DNA from: Ottelia alismoides
Taxonomy: Eukaryota; Streptophyta; Magnoliopsida; Alismatales; Hydrocharitaceae
Reading direction: 5' to 3'
NCBI GenBank assembly: GCA_037367405.1
Contig: JAZKJV010010761.1
Span: 1-64,000 of the forward strand
DNA length: 64,000 nucleotides
Position numbers and translations under genes: made by a program. The notes beneath the pieces are model-generated. The model saw only the letters and a list, made by a program, of their open reading frames with translations, searched no databases and was not told the origin of the DNA. This document shows positions 12,501-45,005 of this stretch, piece by piece; position 1 is the first letter of the stretch, and every line of letters starts with the position of its first letter.

Positions 12501-13413
12501 TTTAATAATTAGAAAAATACATCTTAATCCCTCGGACATTATGGCCCTACCCGCTGTCATGGCCAGTACCGGCGGGAGGGGGACGGACCGCATACGTTGC
12601 AACCCGCTACCCCAGCGATCCCCGACTAGACACCATATCCGCATCGGGAAAGGATAATGCCAAATTGATTAATTTGTACTTGAGATGATCATCGGTTCTT
12701 CAACCGAAATTATACCATATAGTAATCAAACCAATTTTGATTATAAGGAAATTTGCTAGACAAATTCCCAATCCTATTCGAGCAAGGAGTTTGATGATTG
12801 TGTTTCCAATTATGATCTAGATCAAATCTAATCAATTAATTGGTTGAGGTCAAGTCAATTAAGGAAATAATCATATTCCAATATTTCTCAAATATTTTGC
12901 ATAATTATTTCATGAAATTAACAATTAATTTCACTAATTGACAATCACATGGTTCTTGATTAGGAAAGTAATTTCAGCAGTGACTCCTACTTACTAAAAT
13001 TAGCATATCTCAATCAATTTAAATCCAAATTAAGCAAATGAAGTTTCCATAGTTTGCTAACTTGATTTATAACAGAACCTATATGATTTTCATGCATTTC
13101 GAGGCGTCTCTAAACAATAATTAACTCCTTAATTACGTTAAGATTCGCAGTTCCCGTAACAGTGAATACATGTTCATTAAAACAACCATATCTAGAGCAA
13201 ACGAAATCCGATTTACGCAAACTCATATCCTATGGTTTCCTTATTTAATGGGAAACAAAATCCAAGTATTAAATTTGTGTTTAAACAATTTAAACAATGC
13301 CCAATTTATTTACTAAACAGATCTGTGAAATCAAATGCGATGAAAACTTTCGCGACCTTAACGAACCCAAGCCGTCCTCGGTTAGCGAATCATATTCGAA
13401 ACCCTCGACCTAA
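9571..13413 (-). other. Copia interior: expected gag/integrase region, unreadable
   Basis: By position this should hold gag, protease and integrase, but I could not recognise their motifs through the decay. A GC-rich pocket at 12540-12655 stands out from the AT-rich surroundings. Palindromes of the LTR type recur at 12309-12325, 12357-12375 and 12391-12417. Short plus-strand frames (for example 8989-9264 and 11659-11916) show no motif and are read as chance. Confidence 0.5.
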
Positions 13414-13427
13414 GGCTCTGATACCAC
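13414..13427 (-). other. Copia primer-binding site
   Basis: Minus strand TGGTATCAGAGCC, complementary to the 3' end of plant initiator tRNA-Met, lies two bases inside the right LTR. It fixes the element's orientation. Confidence 0.9.
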
Positions 13428-13428
13428 T

Positions 13429-16070
13429 TGAAGTATATGATTTGATCCTCAAGCGCATCAAAGAAGTGTGTGCGTCGTATCGAATACGACAAGGAGCGAC
13501 TAGTCGGACTAGTTGCTCGATGCAGCGGAATTTAAAAAATTTTATATGATGAAACCACATGATCCAAGAACACTTCTCGAATCGTTTCATCTAAACCACA
13601 AACAAGTAATAGGGTTACCTCTTGAAGCGTGGTTGCGATCGAATCTCTAAACGAAGAGACCTCCTGTCTCAAGTCCGATCCGACGGAGGAGACGCTTGCG
13701 AGTGCGGGGATGAACCGCGTGCTTCTCGCAATCCATGTTGATGATCCAAGCGGAGGATCTCCTGATCTCGACACACGAGATCCGTCGTCTTCTTCATGAG
13801 CGAGGCACACCGAAGGAGACGGAGATCCACGAGCAGACGATCGGGCAACATAACGACGATTCTGCGGCGACGGAGAACCTCTCCATGGTATCCATGGTGG
13901 ACGGCCATGAGAGGGATAGAGAGGGATGATGTCTAGAGAGAAAGAGAGAGAGATGCTTCTCAAGCATTTCGTGTGTAAAGAGAGAGCATGGGTATGCCTC
14001 TCTATTTATAGGTTTTGGGATCCATGGATCTCAATCCATGGGCCAACACAAATCCAATGGCTCTCATTGATTGTGTTTCTTTTAATGGCTAAGATTTGTG
14101 TTGGTAAAACCAACAACAATTAATTTAATTTAATTTAAATTAAATATATGTTGATAAATCAACACAATTTAATCACAAAATTAAATCATCAATACATGGA
14201 GATAATGAAAGGAGAGAAAGCCTCCTTCCATGTGGAGAGGGGGGACGGCCTCCCTTTCCTAATGGGAGTGGTGGCCGTCCACCCTCCTCCATTAGGAAGG
14301 TGGCTATTTCATCTTTTATGTAATCTCCATTATTTGCAAAAACTTATGTTGCAAATTATTCTACAAAAATAATTCACAATTATTTTGTAGACATTGCAAT
14401 CTTGCCACTGAAAATTTTGTGAATCATATTCACAACCCAAAACAAAATGTAAATTACATTTTCAATTTAATGTCCAATGTGAATCCAATTCACATTTACA
14501 TTTAATTAACAAATGAAAATTACAAATAGCTCTCTCTCTTATATATTATAAATCACATTTATAATATATATGACTAATATGGATATTGTTATCCACATTA
14601 TTCATATCCATGATAATTAAATCACATTTAATCATCTTGGATCTCTATTCTCTTGTTCTCAAATAACATGAATCATATTCACATTATTTACATCTTTAAA
14701 AATCAAATCATATTTAATTATCTAAGACAACTCTCTTTATAATATGAATCGAATTCATATTAATCATGATAATTAAATCACATTTAATTATCCATTTCCT
14801 CAATGCTCGGATACATAAATCAACAATAGAATTATCCATGAACTCCTTCAAGAATAATGCGCTTTCTCTGCAGATACTTAGAGATAAGGACATGGCGATT
14901 GTATTGTTCCACGTATAGTGACTTGGATATTGAGATCATATCTCAAATCCAGATCGCGGGCCTCCCATAGATGCTTGATTAAATCAAGATCGCAAATCTA
15001 ATCTTCTCATTGCATCTGAATCATATTCAGATCAATGCCCAATAATTGGACTAAGATAAGATTACTTCTCTACAGAGAGGAGTCACTAAATGCAGACCCG
15101 TTTCATCACTCCCTAGGAATGGAAGCGTCATGGTTATACAATCGTTTATGATCACATCACCCTCAGATATTCCTAATACCTGTACATCCTGCATACTGGA
15201 AGACTCAGATTAAACCCGAAGTATTGGATCAACTTTATATTGTCTACTTCATGGTTTTATCAGTAAGTTTCTCATTCGATCATTGGGAGTCGGTATTGAT
15301 CATATACTTTCCAAAAGCATATATCATACCTAGGTCTTGATCTTATACTTTTCAAAAGTATATATCAAACCAACAAATTCAGTCAAGCTTCCAAAGCGAG
15401 ACGACCGTGCGCACGGAATTTGATTCTTCCCAATATCTCATGAGTGAGCTCATGTCTTCCGGTTCAGTAGTGAACCTGTATGATCCCTTTGAGAGATCGT
15501 ATTACTCATATGCCCTTATATGCACACCAGCGCGCCGGTGTATAGACCTTGATTAGGTCATTAACCTATTGGTCTGCCAAATGTACATACTCAGACATAT
15601 AGTAACACATCTGTCTCCGATCAGAGGATGTGTGCCTATACCATGACAGCATATGATATATGACTTTGGTTATCTCGATCTCGTTAAGTCAACTCTTTGA
15701 CCTAACTAATCTGACACCTCCGAATCTCTATTCATATGCAGAGGACCTGCATCAAGAAGTCGGTCAGATATCAGCCTAACTGAGAAAGGATTGCCATCTC
15801 CTACTCAGGCTGGAGATCATCTCTTAATAATCATTTGACGGTGCTTGATGAGTCCTCAATCTAACTCATTAGATATTCATCTAAGCGCCAGCCTCTATGA
15901 TTCAATAATTGAATCAACAGCTGTATGATCATTAAGATGGCCATGGTACATAACCCTAATTGCACTAAGGGACCTATTATGCAAACTATGTACTCTTTAT
16001 TTCAGATTAAGAAGTGAATTGCAATAACATTTATTGCATAATGGCTCGCCGTGGGCTCGCATGTCCAACA
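13429..16070 (-). repeat. Copia 5' LTR (right copy)
   Basis: 2642 bp, TG...CA, the partner of 5482-8119. Its TATA box at 14003-14010 is the element's promoter. The leader ORF (13532-13963, minus) and the palindrome array are both conserved. Confidence 0.95.
13532..13963 (-). CDS. LTR leader ORF, second copy, unknown
   Basis: Same 143-codon frame as at 5585-6016, with about ten amino-acid differences and no stop. It lies directly downstream of the 5' LTR TATA box. No family is recognised; conservation of length may only reflect the youth of the LTR pair. Confidence 0.2.
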   Translation of the reverse strand: MRSISLSFSLDIIPLYPSHGRPPWIPWRGSPSPQNRRYVARSSARGSPSPSVCLAHEEDDGSRVSRSGDPPLGSSTWIARSTRFIPALASVSSVGSDLRQEVSSFRDSIATTLQEVTLLLVCGLDETIREVFLDHVVSSYKIF

Positions 16071-16700
16071 GGGAGGTCGTATGTGGAGCGAGGTTTGGGG
16101 GCGTTGATGGTCGCGTGAGGGTCGGAGGAGATGCAACTACGTGGACGGGACGCTATCAAATGAAGAGGCGATGATGTGCAGTGTCTAAAATAGGAAGGGG
16201 GCGAGGTGGCCAGCATGGAAAACGTGCGAGGAGTGTGTTAGTTGGAGATTGAAGAAGAGAAATGATCGTTGGATCACAAGATCAAACAGTCAGTATGGAA
16301 GCGCAAGGCGAGGGTCGAGATTATAACTTTTGATCTGATCCAAGGGTGGAGAAGTGAGCGGGAGTGTGTGGTGGAGATAAGCGAGGCTTCATCCTACAAC
16401 GTGGGAGATAGAAGGTGACGTGGAGGGGTGCAACCATTGGATGCTAATTCATCCAACGGTGCCAGTGAAGGCAGAAATGAGTGGCATGGATCTCATAAGG
16501 GGGAGAGGATCAGGCGGTGGAGAGGTGTGGGGGTGTGGATAGTGGAGATGAAGGCGGGGGAAGTGAGATGAACGGTCAGGAAGTAGGGTCGTGGTGCAAA
16601 GGGAAGCGGGCCACATGACGACTCCACAGAGCGCCATGTGGCCCAATCAGATTACTTGGAAAAAGAAAAAATAAATGAAATTAGAAAATAAATAGAAGGA
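16071..16700. other. Right half of the GC-rich unit split by Copia
   Basis: Starts with the second GGGAG target duplication. It is GC- and purine-rich like 4300-5481 and was joined to it before the insertion. Short frames on either strand show no known motif. Confidence 0.4.
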
Positions 16701-19244
16701 GGTTGAATTAGCAAAAAGTCAATACATGAAAGTTGTAGATCTCAAGGAGATCTACAGGTTTCATGTTGGACAAAAAGCCAAAAGATATCAAATAAAGATA
16801 GTGAAATTTTTGGGAGTATTTTTTGAAGAATTTAAAACACTTGATTTAAATCTTTTGTGATTTTTTAATCTTTTTATTTCCTTTTAAAGCCTGAAATAAA
16901 TATATATAATAATTACTCTAATTTCAGGGGTTTCAAACAAGGAAAATAAATAAAATAGAAGGTGTTAAATTATAAACAATAAGTAAGGTTATTTACAACC
17001 AGAGGGTTAATTGTTAAGAATGCAGAACTAATGAAGTTTTTTATTGAGTTGTTTAATCAAGGAGGATAATACTTGATAGATAATATGATTAATCAGAGAT
17101 TCATCACCCCTCATTGAGAAACTCCCAAAGAGAGATTTTATCTCTCACAGAAAATGGAATCCGCAATTCAGATGCCTATACAAAGATTGCTAAACATAAT
17201 ATAGTTAAGCATTGAACTTGAATTCACAAGCTTGTAGACTTTAATTGTAGAATATACTCGAAATGATGAAGATGATCGTCGTAGAGCACTTAAAGCACAA
17301 ACAACTTTAGTAGCAAGAAATATTTGGATTGAAAAGAGCTCGAGAGCGCAGAAATGCTGTTAGAACTCGAGTATAACACAAAATAATTATTCTTTCTTTT
17401 CTTTAGAGAATAGTTGATGCTTTTCTTAGTTGTATGTCTCAAACAACGAGCCACAGGGTCTCCTAAATAGGGTTGGCCTCAAAAGAGCCGTTGGTGTCTC
17501 AAAACGGGAAATCCAGCGTTATGATTTCCAAAGTCTATGAAATGATCAAATAGAAACAAGGTGATCGATCAGGTCACACTAGGTGATATATCATATTTGA
17601 CAGTTGGCTAGTAATTCAAAAAGCGATCGATCATAGTCAAAATAATGGTCGATCAGGGTTCATCGATCATGAGAAACAATATGGTCGATCAAGGGTGATC
17701 AGTCATGGAATGTCAAGGTGATCAATCATATATCCGAAAATTGATTTTTATGAAATTGATGATTCTGATTTATGTTTTCTCACTGATCAAGAATATACAA
17801 AAAATGATTTTCAATATAATATAAAACTATGTAATATGTTACATCAGCATCCGAAGTCTTCAAAACTCGAGCATTTGGAATTGAATGTTTTTTTGATTAT
17901 GTTTATAATATGGTTCTGAGCCTTGAGCCTTCAAGCATAAGCCTTTTAGAGTCACTTCAAGCTTTGAGTCAACTTCTAACTTTTCCACACTTTTCATCAA
18001 AGAGCTTCTACCTAAAAAGTTAACCAAGCTACAAACAAATACACAACAAGGTCTTTAACAAAATATAAGTTAGTAACAATCACATAGAGTGGTCTAAGAA
18101 CTAGAGTCAATCCCTAGGGACTAAGGTCTCATGAGAGAGAGAGCATGGACTAACGGGAGGATGGATGAATTATCAACTAATCACGTTCAATATTTTGGGT
18201 CCATTTTGATAAATTTAGGGTGGTTTTAAGGTTTTGATTTGGTCAAACTAATGTTTTATTCGTTAGATCCATTAGAATTCCTTTTGGCAAAGGAGTAATG
18301 TATTTAGATCTATTATCCAAATGTTTGACTTCACCAGAATCTTTTTTCACAGATTCTCATCATTACGAGAATTGATATGAATTTATAAAAGAATGCAATT
18401 TATTATGTAGGTATACCTTCTTTTGGAATATGCATAGCACCTGTTCTTTATGGGTCCGTTTATTCATATTTTTCAAACATTTTTATTTAAGAAATTCATT
18501 TGTGAAAAAAAGGGTCTAAGAGAATTTTATTGAATCCAAAAGTAAATTCAATACACAATTGATCACACAAATGAGGAAAGACAATCTATATACCAAGGAG
18601 GAAGTACAAGCTATATGCCAAGTTCAGCAAACATGACTTCTGGCTCATGGAGGTAGCATTTTTGATGTGGTCTTTCTCGTGTCGGGATTTCCATTGATCC
18701 CATGAAGTAGCGATGCAAACAGAGGGAGGTTGTCCTTCTTAGTTGCTGGGCGACTAGAAAGACAACCTCGACACCCGCTGCTAGTCTCGGTCGCAAGACA
18801 GGGTCTAAGCTCAGCATTTCCTATAGTTCTGATTCCTATATGTGTTCTGGCTAATTGATAAGGGCATGGGCGACTTTTTTCCATCGTGGACAGCCGCGAG
18901 TAGAGATCCTCAGTCTAGGGCAGAAAGTGGAGGGTTCCTGTTCCTGGCTCACATCTCTGGCTGTACCTATATTCGGAGGACGATTTCACGACCATATATT
19001 CGGCCTTTGTGTCGTGGGAGTGCAGTTAATCTCTAAAAGACTAATATATAAGGGTGTAGTCAGATGAAAGGAAAGAACTATTAAACTAGCACGCTTTTGC
19101 AGGTCCAAACTAACGTGGAAAAGGAGGGAGAAGTGTGAGAGGAGTTTCGACGACAACATATCCAGTAAACAAATCCAGCTTCCCCGATATGTTGATTTCT
19201 TCCTCCCTCTCCTACTATTACTTTTCTATCAAGTGTATGACTGC
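16701..19244. other. Intergenic, probably old LTR-element sequence
   Basis: An inverted repeat TGTAGATCTC-AAG-GAGATCTACA lies near 16733-16757. The stretch 17100-18120 resembles a decayed LTR region: clustered GATCGATCA-like motifs at 17560-17732 and a minus-strand CCCTATTTAGGAGACC near 17460. No gene is recognisable. 18500-19060 contains only short unsupported frames. Confidence 0.35.
17560..17732. repeat. Cluster of GATCGATCA-like motifs
   Basis: Seven related 9-12 base motifs lie in about 170 bases: GTGATCGATCAG, GCGATCGATCAT, GGTCGATCAG, CATCGATCATG, GGTCGATCAAG, GTGATCAGTCATGG and GTGATCAATCAT. The spacing is irregular, so it is not a simple tandem repeat. Confidence 0.6.
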
Positions 19245-19608
19245 AGACCCCTAAAACATGGAATCACTCACCTTACCAATTGTTTGTTTTATTTGTCGAA
19301 GTCATTCCGATTGTTTTATACTCATATTAGCTTTTATCAAGACTCATTCAAGCGATCATGTTCATCCAACATGGACTCAAGTTTGTTACAATTAATAAGA
19401 GATCCCACATTTTACTAGCTAATAAGCAGCAATGAGCTTCCATGCTTTCAATCTATACAGACCCCTACAATAGGGAATCACTCACCTTACCAAATGTTTG
19501 TTTTATTTGCCGCTAGTCATTCCAATGGTTTGATACTTGTATTAGCTTCTATCAAGACTCGTTCAAAGCAATTAGGTTAATCCAACATGGACTCAAGTTT
19601 GTTACAAT
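19245..19608. repeat. Tandem repeat A, about 213-bp unit, two copies
   Basis: CAGACCCCTA...GGAATCACTCACC starts at 19245 and again at 19458. The copies share most of their length (ACTCAAGTTTGTTACAAT, GAGCTTCCAT, CTTTCAATCTAT). The end of the second copy runs into repeat B. Confidence 0.8.
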
Positions 19609-20480
19609 CACAAGAAATCCCACATTTTACTACTAACAAGCAACCACGAGCTTCCATACTTTCAATCTATGCATGCATGCATGCTTGCTTGCACACATGC
19701 ATCTAGTTTCTGAATGAACGTGAGCAACCTTATATTATTCACGTCAGAAAAGGTAAGCATATATCCAGACAATAAACACACGCGCGCGCGCGCGCACACA
19801 CACCTTATTCAGGTATAAACAGACTTACCTACTTTAAAAAACGAAAAGTAAACGAACCTATCTTATTCATGACCACTTTTTTTTTAATTTTCAAATCAAT
19901 AACAAATTCACAAGAAATCCCATGTTTTACTAGCAAATAAGGAGCAACGAGCTTCCATACTTTCAATCTATGCATGCATGCATGCTTGCACACATGCATC
20001 TCGATTCTGAATTGAACATGAGCAACCTTACATTATTTACATCATAAAGGTAAGCATATATTCATCCAATAAACACACACACCCACACCCCCCCCCCACA
20101 CACACACCTTATTTAGGTATAATCCGAATTACCAACTTTAATAAACAAAAAGTGAACGAACCTATCTTATTCACGACCACTTTTTTTTAATTTTCAAATC
20201 ATAACAAATTCACAAGAAATCCCACGTTTTACTAGCTAATAAGCAGTAACGAGCTTCCATACTTTCAATCTATGCATGCATGCATGCTTGCGCACATACG
20301 TTTGGATTTTGAATTGAACATGAGCAAACTTACGTTATTCACATCATAAAGGTAAGCATATATTCCGACAATAAAAACACACACACAGACCCTATTCAGG
20401 TATAAACAGACTTACCTACTTAAAAAATAAAAAATAATTGAATCTATCTTATTCACGACCACTTTTGTTATTTTCAAACC
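19609..20480. repeat. Tandem repeat B, about 300-bp unit, three copies, upstream of MSI1
   Basis: CACAAGAAATCCCA starts units at 19609, 19909 and 20211. Each unit contains a TATGCATGCATGCATGC block (19669, about 19969, 20271), a dinucleotide run (CG/CA at about 19778, CA/C at about 20074, CA at about 20380) and a TTATTCA(C/T)GACCAC motif near its end. The third copy ends near 20480, about 375 bases before the MSI1 start codon. Confidence 0.85.
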
Positions 20481-41055
<20,575 letters not shown>

Positions 41056-42176
41056 CAGGTTGTGTTACGGTTACCCCCTGTCGTTGAAATGTCCAGCATG
41101 AAATCTTCATTATTAATATATAGGTTGGTTGCTGTCTAGAGTTCAAAGATCCCCAATGTATCATCTGCTAAGGATTGCAGGTCTCTGCTTCATCTTTCGA
41201 TGTAGTTACCTCAAAGTCAGGAAATTTTAACCATATTGGATGGATCCTGAAAAACCTAAAGTAACTAAAGTCTACCTGTTCTTTCATCTGGAATGGTAGT
41301 TTGGTCTTGACACCCTTTATAATCCGGCGATTGAATTATCGATACTATTTTTTTATTAGTGGGCTCAATGAGGTGACCAAAGCATCAGTCTGGTTCTTGA
41401 ATTCCATGTATGCAACTATGAACAGAACTGTATAAATTTGTGCCCTTTTATCTTTTATCTGCTTCCTTTTTGTGAAAGTGAATGCAGCTCTTTCGTCAAC
41501 CTGGCATCTATCGGGAGCATGGGATGAACCGTCTTCCGTGCTATGAGATTTGGATTCGTCGAGATGCATTTGCGTGATGCCTTCCAGAAAGCAAGGGGAG
41601 ACCTTATATATATCTGCTGCTTTTTTTATTCCATGCGTGTGACATCTTGATATATATGATCTTGCCTTTATATTCTTATTTGTGTTGTTGGTGTTTCGCC
41701 TTTGTGTGGTGATAGGATTAATTTATACCTACATGGTCCCAGGCTAGGGCCTGATGTTCGGAAGCTTTCTTTTTTTATCACTTTGATGATCCTTTATGCA
41801 CCACCATGGAGCATATTAGAGAGCCCATGGTGGCACATAAGACTATCCTGCATGTGACGATCCTTGAAGCATATCGGCCTCTATGAAGGGGCACATGGAG
41901 GATGTGGGTGGCTTTTGCTGGCAACCACCTCGAATCGTATGCCTGAATCACCTACAGAACCTTCCCTCGACCTCTAGATCATCCTCCTTTGGAAAGAGGT
42001 TGGTAGCTCCTTTCAGACTTTGTTGAAGGTCATCTTGAGACAGGGGGCTTAACTCTCACTCCCTAGTGTTGGATCCATAGTTACATATCCATTATACTCA
42101 ATCCTATATTGTATCTCCATGACATCTTCCACATGTGTGGAGTTTATACATCATGGGCACAATGTGACCATGTTTA
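41056..42176 (+). other. MSI1 3' UTR and downstream intergenic
   Basis: The 3' untranslated region follows the TAG at 41053-41055. I see no strong AATAAA signal, so the end is not fixed. The sequence beyond about 41600 is ordinary intergenic DNA with no supported gene. Confidence 0.5.
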
Positions 42177-42378
42177 TGGCTTGTTTGGAAAGTGGGTTAC
42201 CTCTGGGGTAACCCGGCTTATCCCCCTTTTTCCCGGGTCATGTTTGGGTTGGATTTCCATCACAAATCAATGTAACATCACATTACATTCCTTATTTCAA
42301 CCCTCTACCAACCCTCATAACCATCCAAACAGCTACTATTCACAGAAGGTTACCCCAACTCACTTTCCAAAAGAGCCC
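42177..42378. mobile_element. Tourist/Harbinger-like MITE, 202 bp
   Basis: Ends TGGCTTGTTTGGAAAGTGGG and, on the minus strand, GGGCTCTTTTGGAAAGTGAG form terminal inverted repeats of about 20 bases, continuing into GGTTACC. Flanks are TTA and TAA, one base short of a perfect TWA duplication. Internal sequence (CTACTATTCACAGAAGG) links it to 48109-48386 in the opposite orientation. Confidence 0.65.
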
Positions 42379-43639
42379 TAAGCCGTCAACAAGCGTATTC
42401 CAAGTACTCTTCGCGAACTGGGGTGTTCCTAAGGCCCTGTCGGTTGAGAGATAGGATGCCCGCCTTTATTATCCCTCTTTAGCCTTCAAAATCTATCCCT
42501 CTAAATACGGTCATTTTTTGGGCCCTGCAGTCAACGTGAAGAATAGGATTTAACCACATATCCCTCCATCATCAACCTTCTTACCATAAAAATACAAATA
42601 ACTATCACTTATCCCTTCTTAGCCCACGAGTTCCAATCCATGCAAATGAACAAAAACGAGGGATACAACGGCTTAATCTTCACAGAATGAGTCATGAATC
42701 GCTCGTCTGAATAAGCTACTTGTGTTGTCGTTGCTCCATGGTTGGGTTGTAGCATACTTTACTCCATATTTGTTCACTTACACAGGGCTTGTTGTGTCAT
42801 GAGTCCACCTGATATCCTATCATATTATGGTGAGACTTTTTCTTATGTTCCCCTTTTATGCGAATGATGCCATGACTTCGTCATCAGCTATGAATTACCA
42901 CATGCTTAATGAAAGAGATTAGTGATTGTATGTTCAAAGTTACTTGGATTAGTTAGCTAACTATGAAGACACCAGCTCCGTTGGATTTCGATGAGGCGGC
43001 ATATCTAGTTTCCATCGCCTACTTGATGCAGTTGTTATGAGCACTTCAATGGTCTGGTTGTAATGGAGTGTGCCTAATACCCAAAAGATCAGGGTTCCAA
43101 TACCTCCTTGTGGATGAGTCGCGTTATGATCTTTCAACATTGATTTCATAAAAATCCATGTAGTTGGCCCTACTTAAAGTGGGAGGAGGATTTGCCATAT
43201 TTTTTACTTGATGTAAATGTTATAGTCATAGTTGAGTAGAGAACCGGTTGATTGCTATGTCTTTCATTGAATAATTTGATATAAGATAATTGTTGCGGTT
43301 ATAATTAACTTGAATACATTAAGATATTCTTTAAGGGACTTGTGCGAATATGATATCGAAGTAAAACATATAGCATAATATAGGTTGGTTATTAGCTTCT
43401 ATTCCAATTAATAATCTACAGGTTGCTTTGTGCTACGAGCCATTGTTGGATTTCTTATAATATATTTGTTTACCACATACTTGCTATGAATCCCTCGATG
43501 TTCACTCCTTACTAGTGACATATTTTAGGGACAAAGATCCGGAACAAGCTAAAGTAAAGATTTTTTCACAACAGGAGCATAAAGTAATGACTAATAGATG
43601 TTGTCCAGTAGTAGCCATCGTTACTTATAATTCAATACT
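42379..43639. other. Intergenic, nothing recognised
   Basis: Low-content intergenic DNA. Short frames (for example 42961-43149 minus) carry no motif. Confidence 0.5.
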
Positions 43640-44218
43640 TGTAACAACTCGGATCTTCAGTGATCAGCTGAAACATATCAAATGTCACGTCAGATCCGAG
43701 TGTTACTCCCGTACATCAATAACAATAAGGAATCATCTAGTATTTTTCTATCCAAAAAAATATACACATTTAATACAACACCAAGATCTTTCATTCCAGT
43801 GGGCACAACGATATCCTTCATTCAGAACCCACAACAATACTCGAATTGTCACTAAATTAGTCCTCACATTGACCTGCAATAAAAACACAAGAATATATGA
43901 TATGAACTTAACACTCAGTATGTGTCGAGATAAAGTCAAACTGACTAGCGTATAAATCAAGTCACAACAAACTATTTCATTTGTAACACAAGGGTAATTA
44001 TCCCCACAAGAAAATTTATAATTGTTCATTTTTCATTCTTACCATGTTGCATAAAAAATCGACTTGTCCCATGCAATATCATCAATAGATCCTTAATGAA
44101 GTTAATTATGCATATAAAAGAGTATTCTTCTTGTATTCATGCATTGCATACATATTTTTCGTATATTCCCTTAAGGTTAATCATATTTGCACATATGCCC
44201 ATAACAATAATGTAATTC

Positions 44219-44417
44219 CACATATACACTTAACATTTGACATAATTGCACATACACACTTAGCATTTCACATAATTGCACATATACACTTAACATTTGA
44301 CACAGTTGGATATATACACTTAGCATTTCACACAATTGCACATATACACAACATTTCACATAATTGCACATATACACTTAGCATTTCACGTAATTGCACA
44401 TATACACTTATCTTTCG
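44219..44417. repeat. 30-bp minisatellite, about 6.6 units
   Basis: Unit CACATATACACTTAGCATTT plus a tail of the form CACATAATTG, starting at 44219, 44249, 44279, 44309, 44339 (28 bp) and 44367, with a partial at 44397. Because 30 is a multiple of three, both strands stay open: a 10-residue HIHLxFxxIA repeat on plus and a YVQLCEMLSV repeat on minus. Confidence 0.9.
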
Positions 44418-44949
44418 AATAAGCACTTGGCTTCCTCATAAGCACTTGGCTTATTCATTATACTAATTTTTTCAATTCATAAGTTGTTAGGCAGCTTTGG
44501 TGGCTTTTACCGCCAGTACAAGCGATCACTCAGTCACTACATGGAACGTGATGACATCAGTTGAGTCAATTGTGGACTTTCCACTAGGTTCTACTGAACC
44601 TGATGCCCCTGGAAGGTAATGGCCTCTAGACCATCGATAAACAGACTTTAGAGGTGGCTTCCACTGCTAGGTGTAGCACATAGCTTTGCTTACTACTTAA
44701 GTACTATTCATGTTAAGGTTATTCCAATTCTTTTAGTGTCATTTTTTCATGCAATAGTCATTCATGTGTACCTTTCGGTTCGACTACTCGAATAGGTCTT
44801 CATTGTACAAAATACATAACCGATATATAACATAATTATTCAGTACTTCATATTATGATATTAGATTAGATCCTCGGATGCTATATATTTACTTCCAATA
44901 ATCATTCAATTACAATCACAAAGTATAGTTTCCGGGTCTAATATATTAA

Positions 44950-45005
44950 TATAAATTATTAATTAATTAATTAATTAATCAATCAATCATTCAATCATGC
45001 ATCAT
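44950..45005. repeat. ATTA/ATCA tetranucleotide microsatellite
   Basis: ATTAATTAATTAATTAATCA followed by more ATCA units, a simple repeat inside the probable LTR. Confidence 0.8.

Larger units (their letters stand above)
5482..16070 (-). mobile_element. Complete Ty1/Copia LTR retrotransposon, 10.6 kb, decayed coding region
   Basis: Two long direct repeats (5482-8119 and 13429-16070) begin TG and end CA. They are flanked by an exact 5-bp duplication, GGGAG, at 5477-5481 and 16071-16075. The primer-binding site lies just inside the right copy: the minus strand reads AGTGGTATCAGAGCC, complementary to initiator tRNA-Met. A purine-rich tract (GGGCTAGTGGGAGAT on the minus strand) lies inside the left copy. 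The element therefore runs on the minus strand, with its 5' LTR on the right. The interior (8120-13428) carries a recognisable but stop-ridden Copia reverse transcriptase. Gag and integrase were not identified with confidence. Confidence 0.95.

Noticed and set aside
42430..42720. Possible further MITE beginning AAGGCCCTGTCGG
   Set aside because: No matching inverted end or target duplication could be found.
43515..43955. 146-codon plus-strand frame
   Set aside because: No known motif, overlaps the edge of a probable LTR, and AT-rich codon use is unlike the real genes here.
44219..44417. CRISPR-like regular array
   Set aside because: Head-to-tail minisatellite with no spacers, in plant nuclear DNA.
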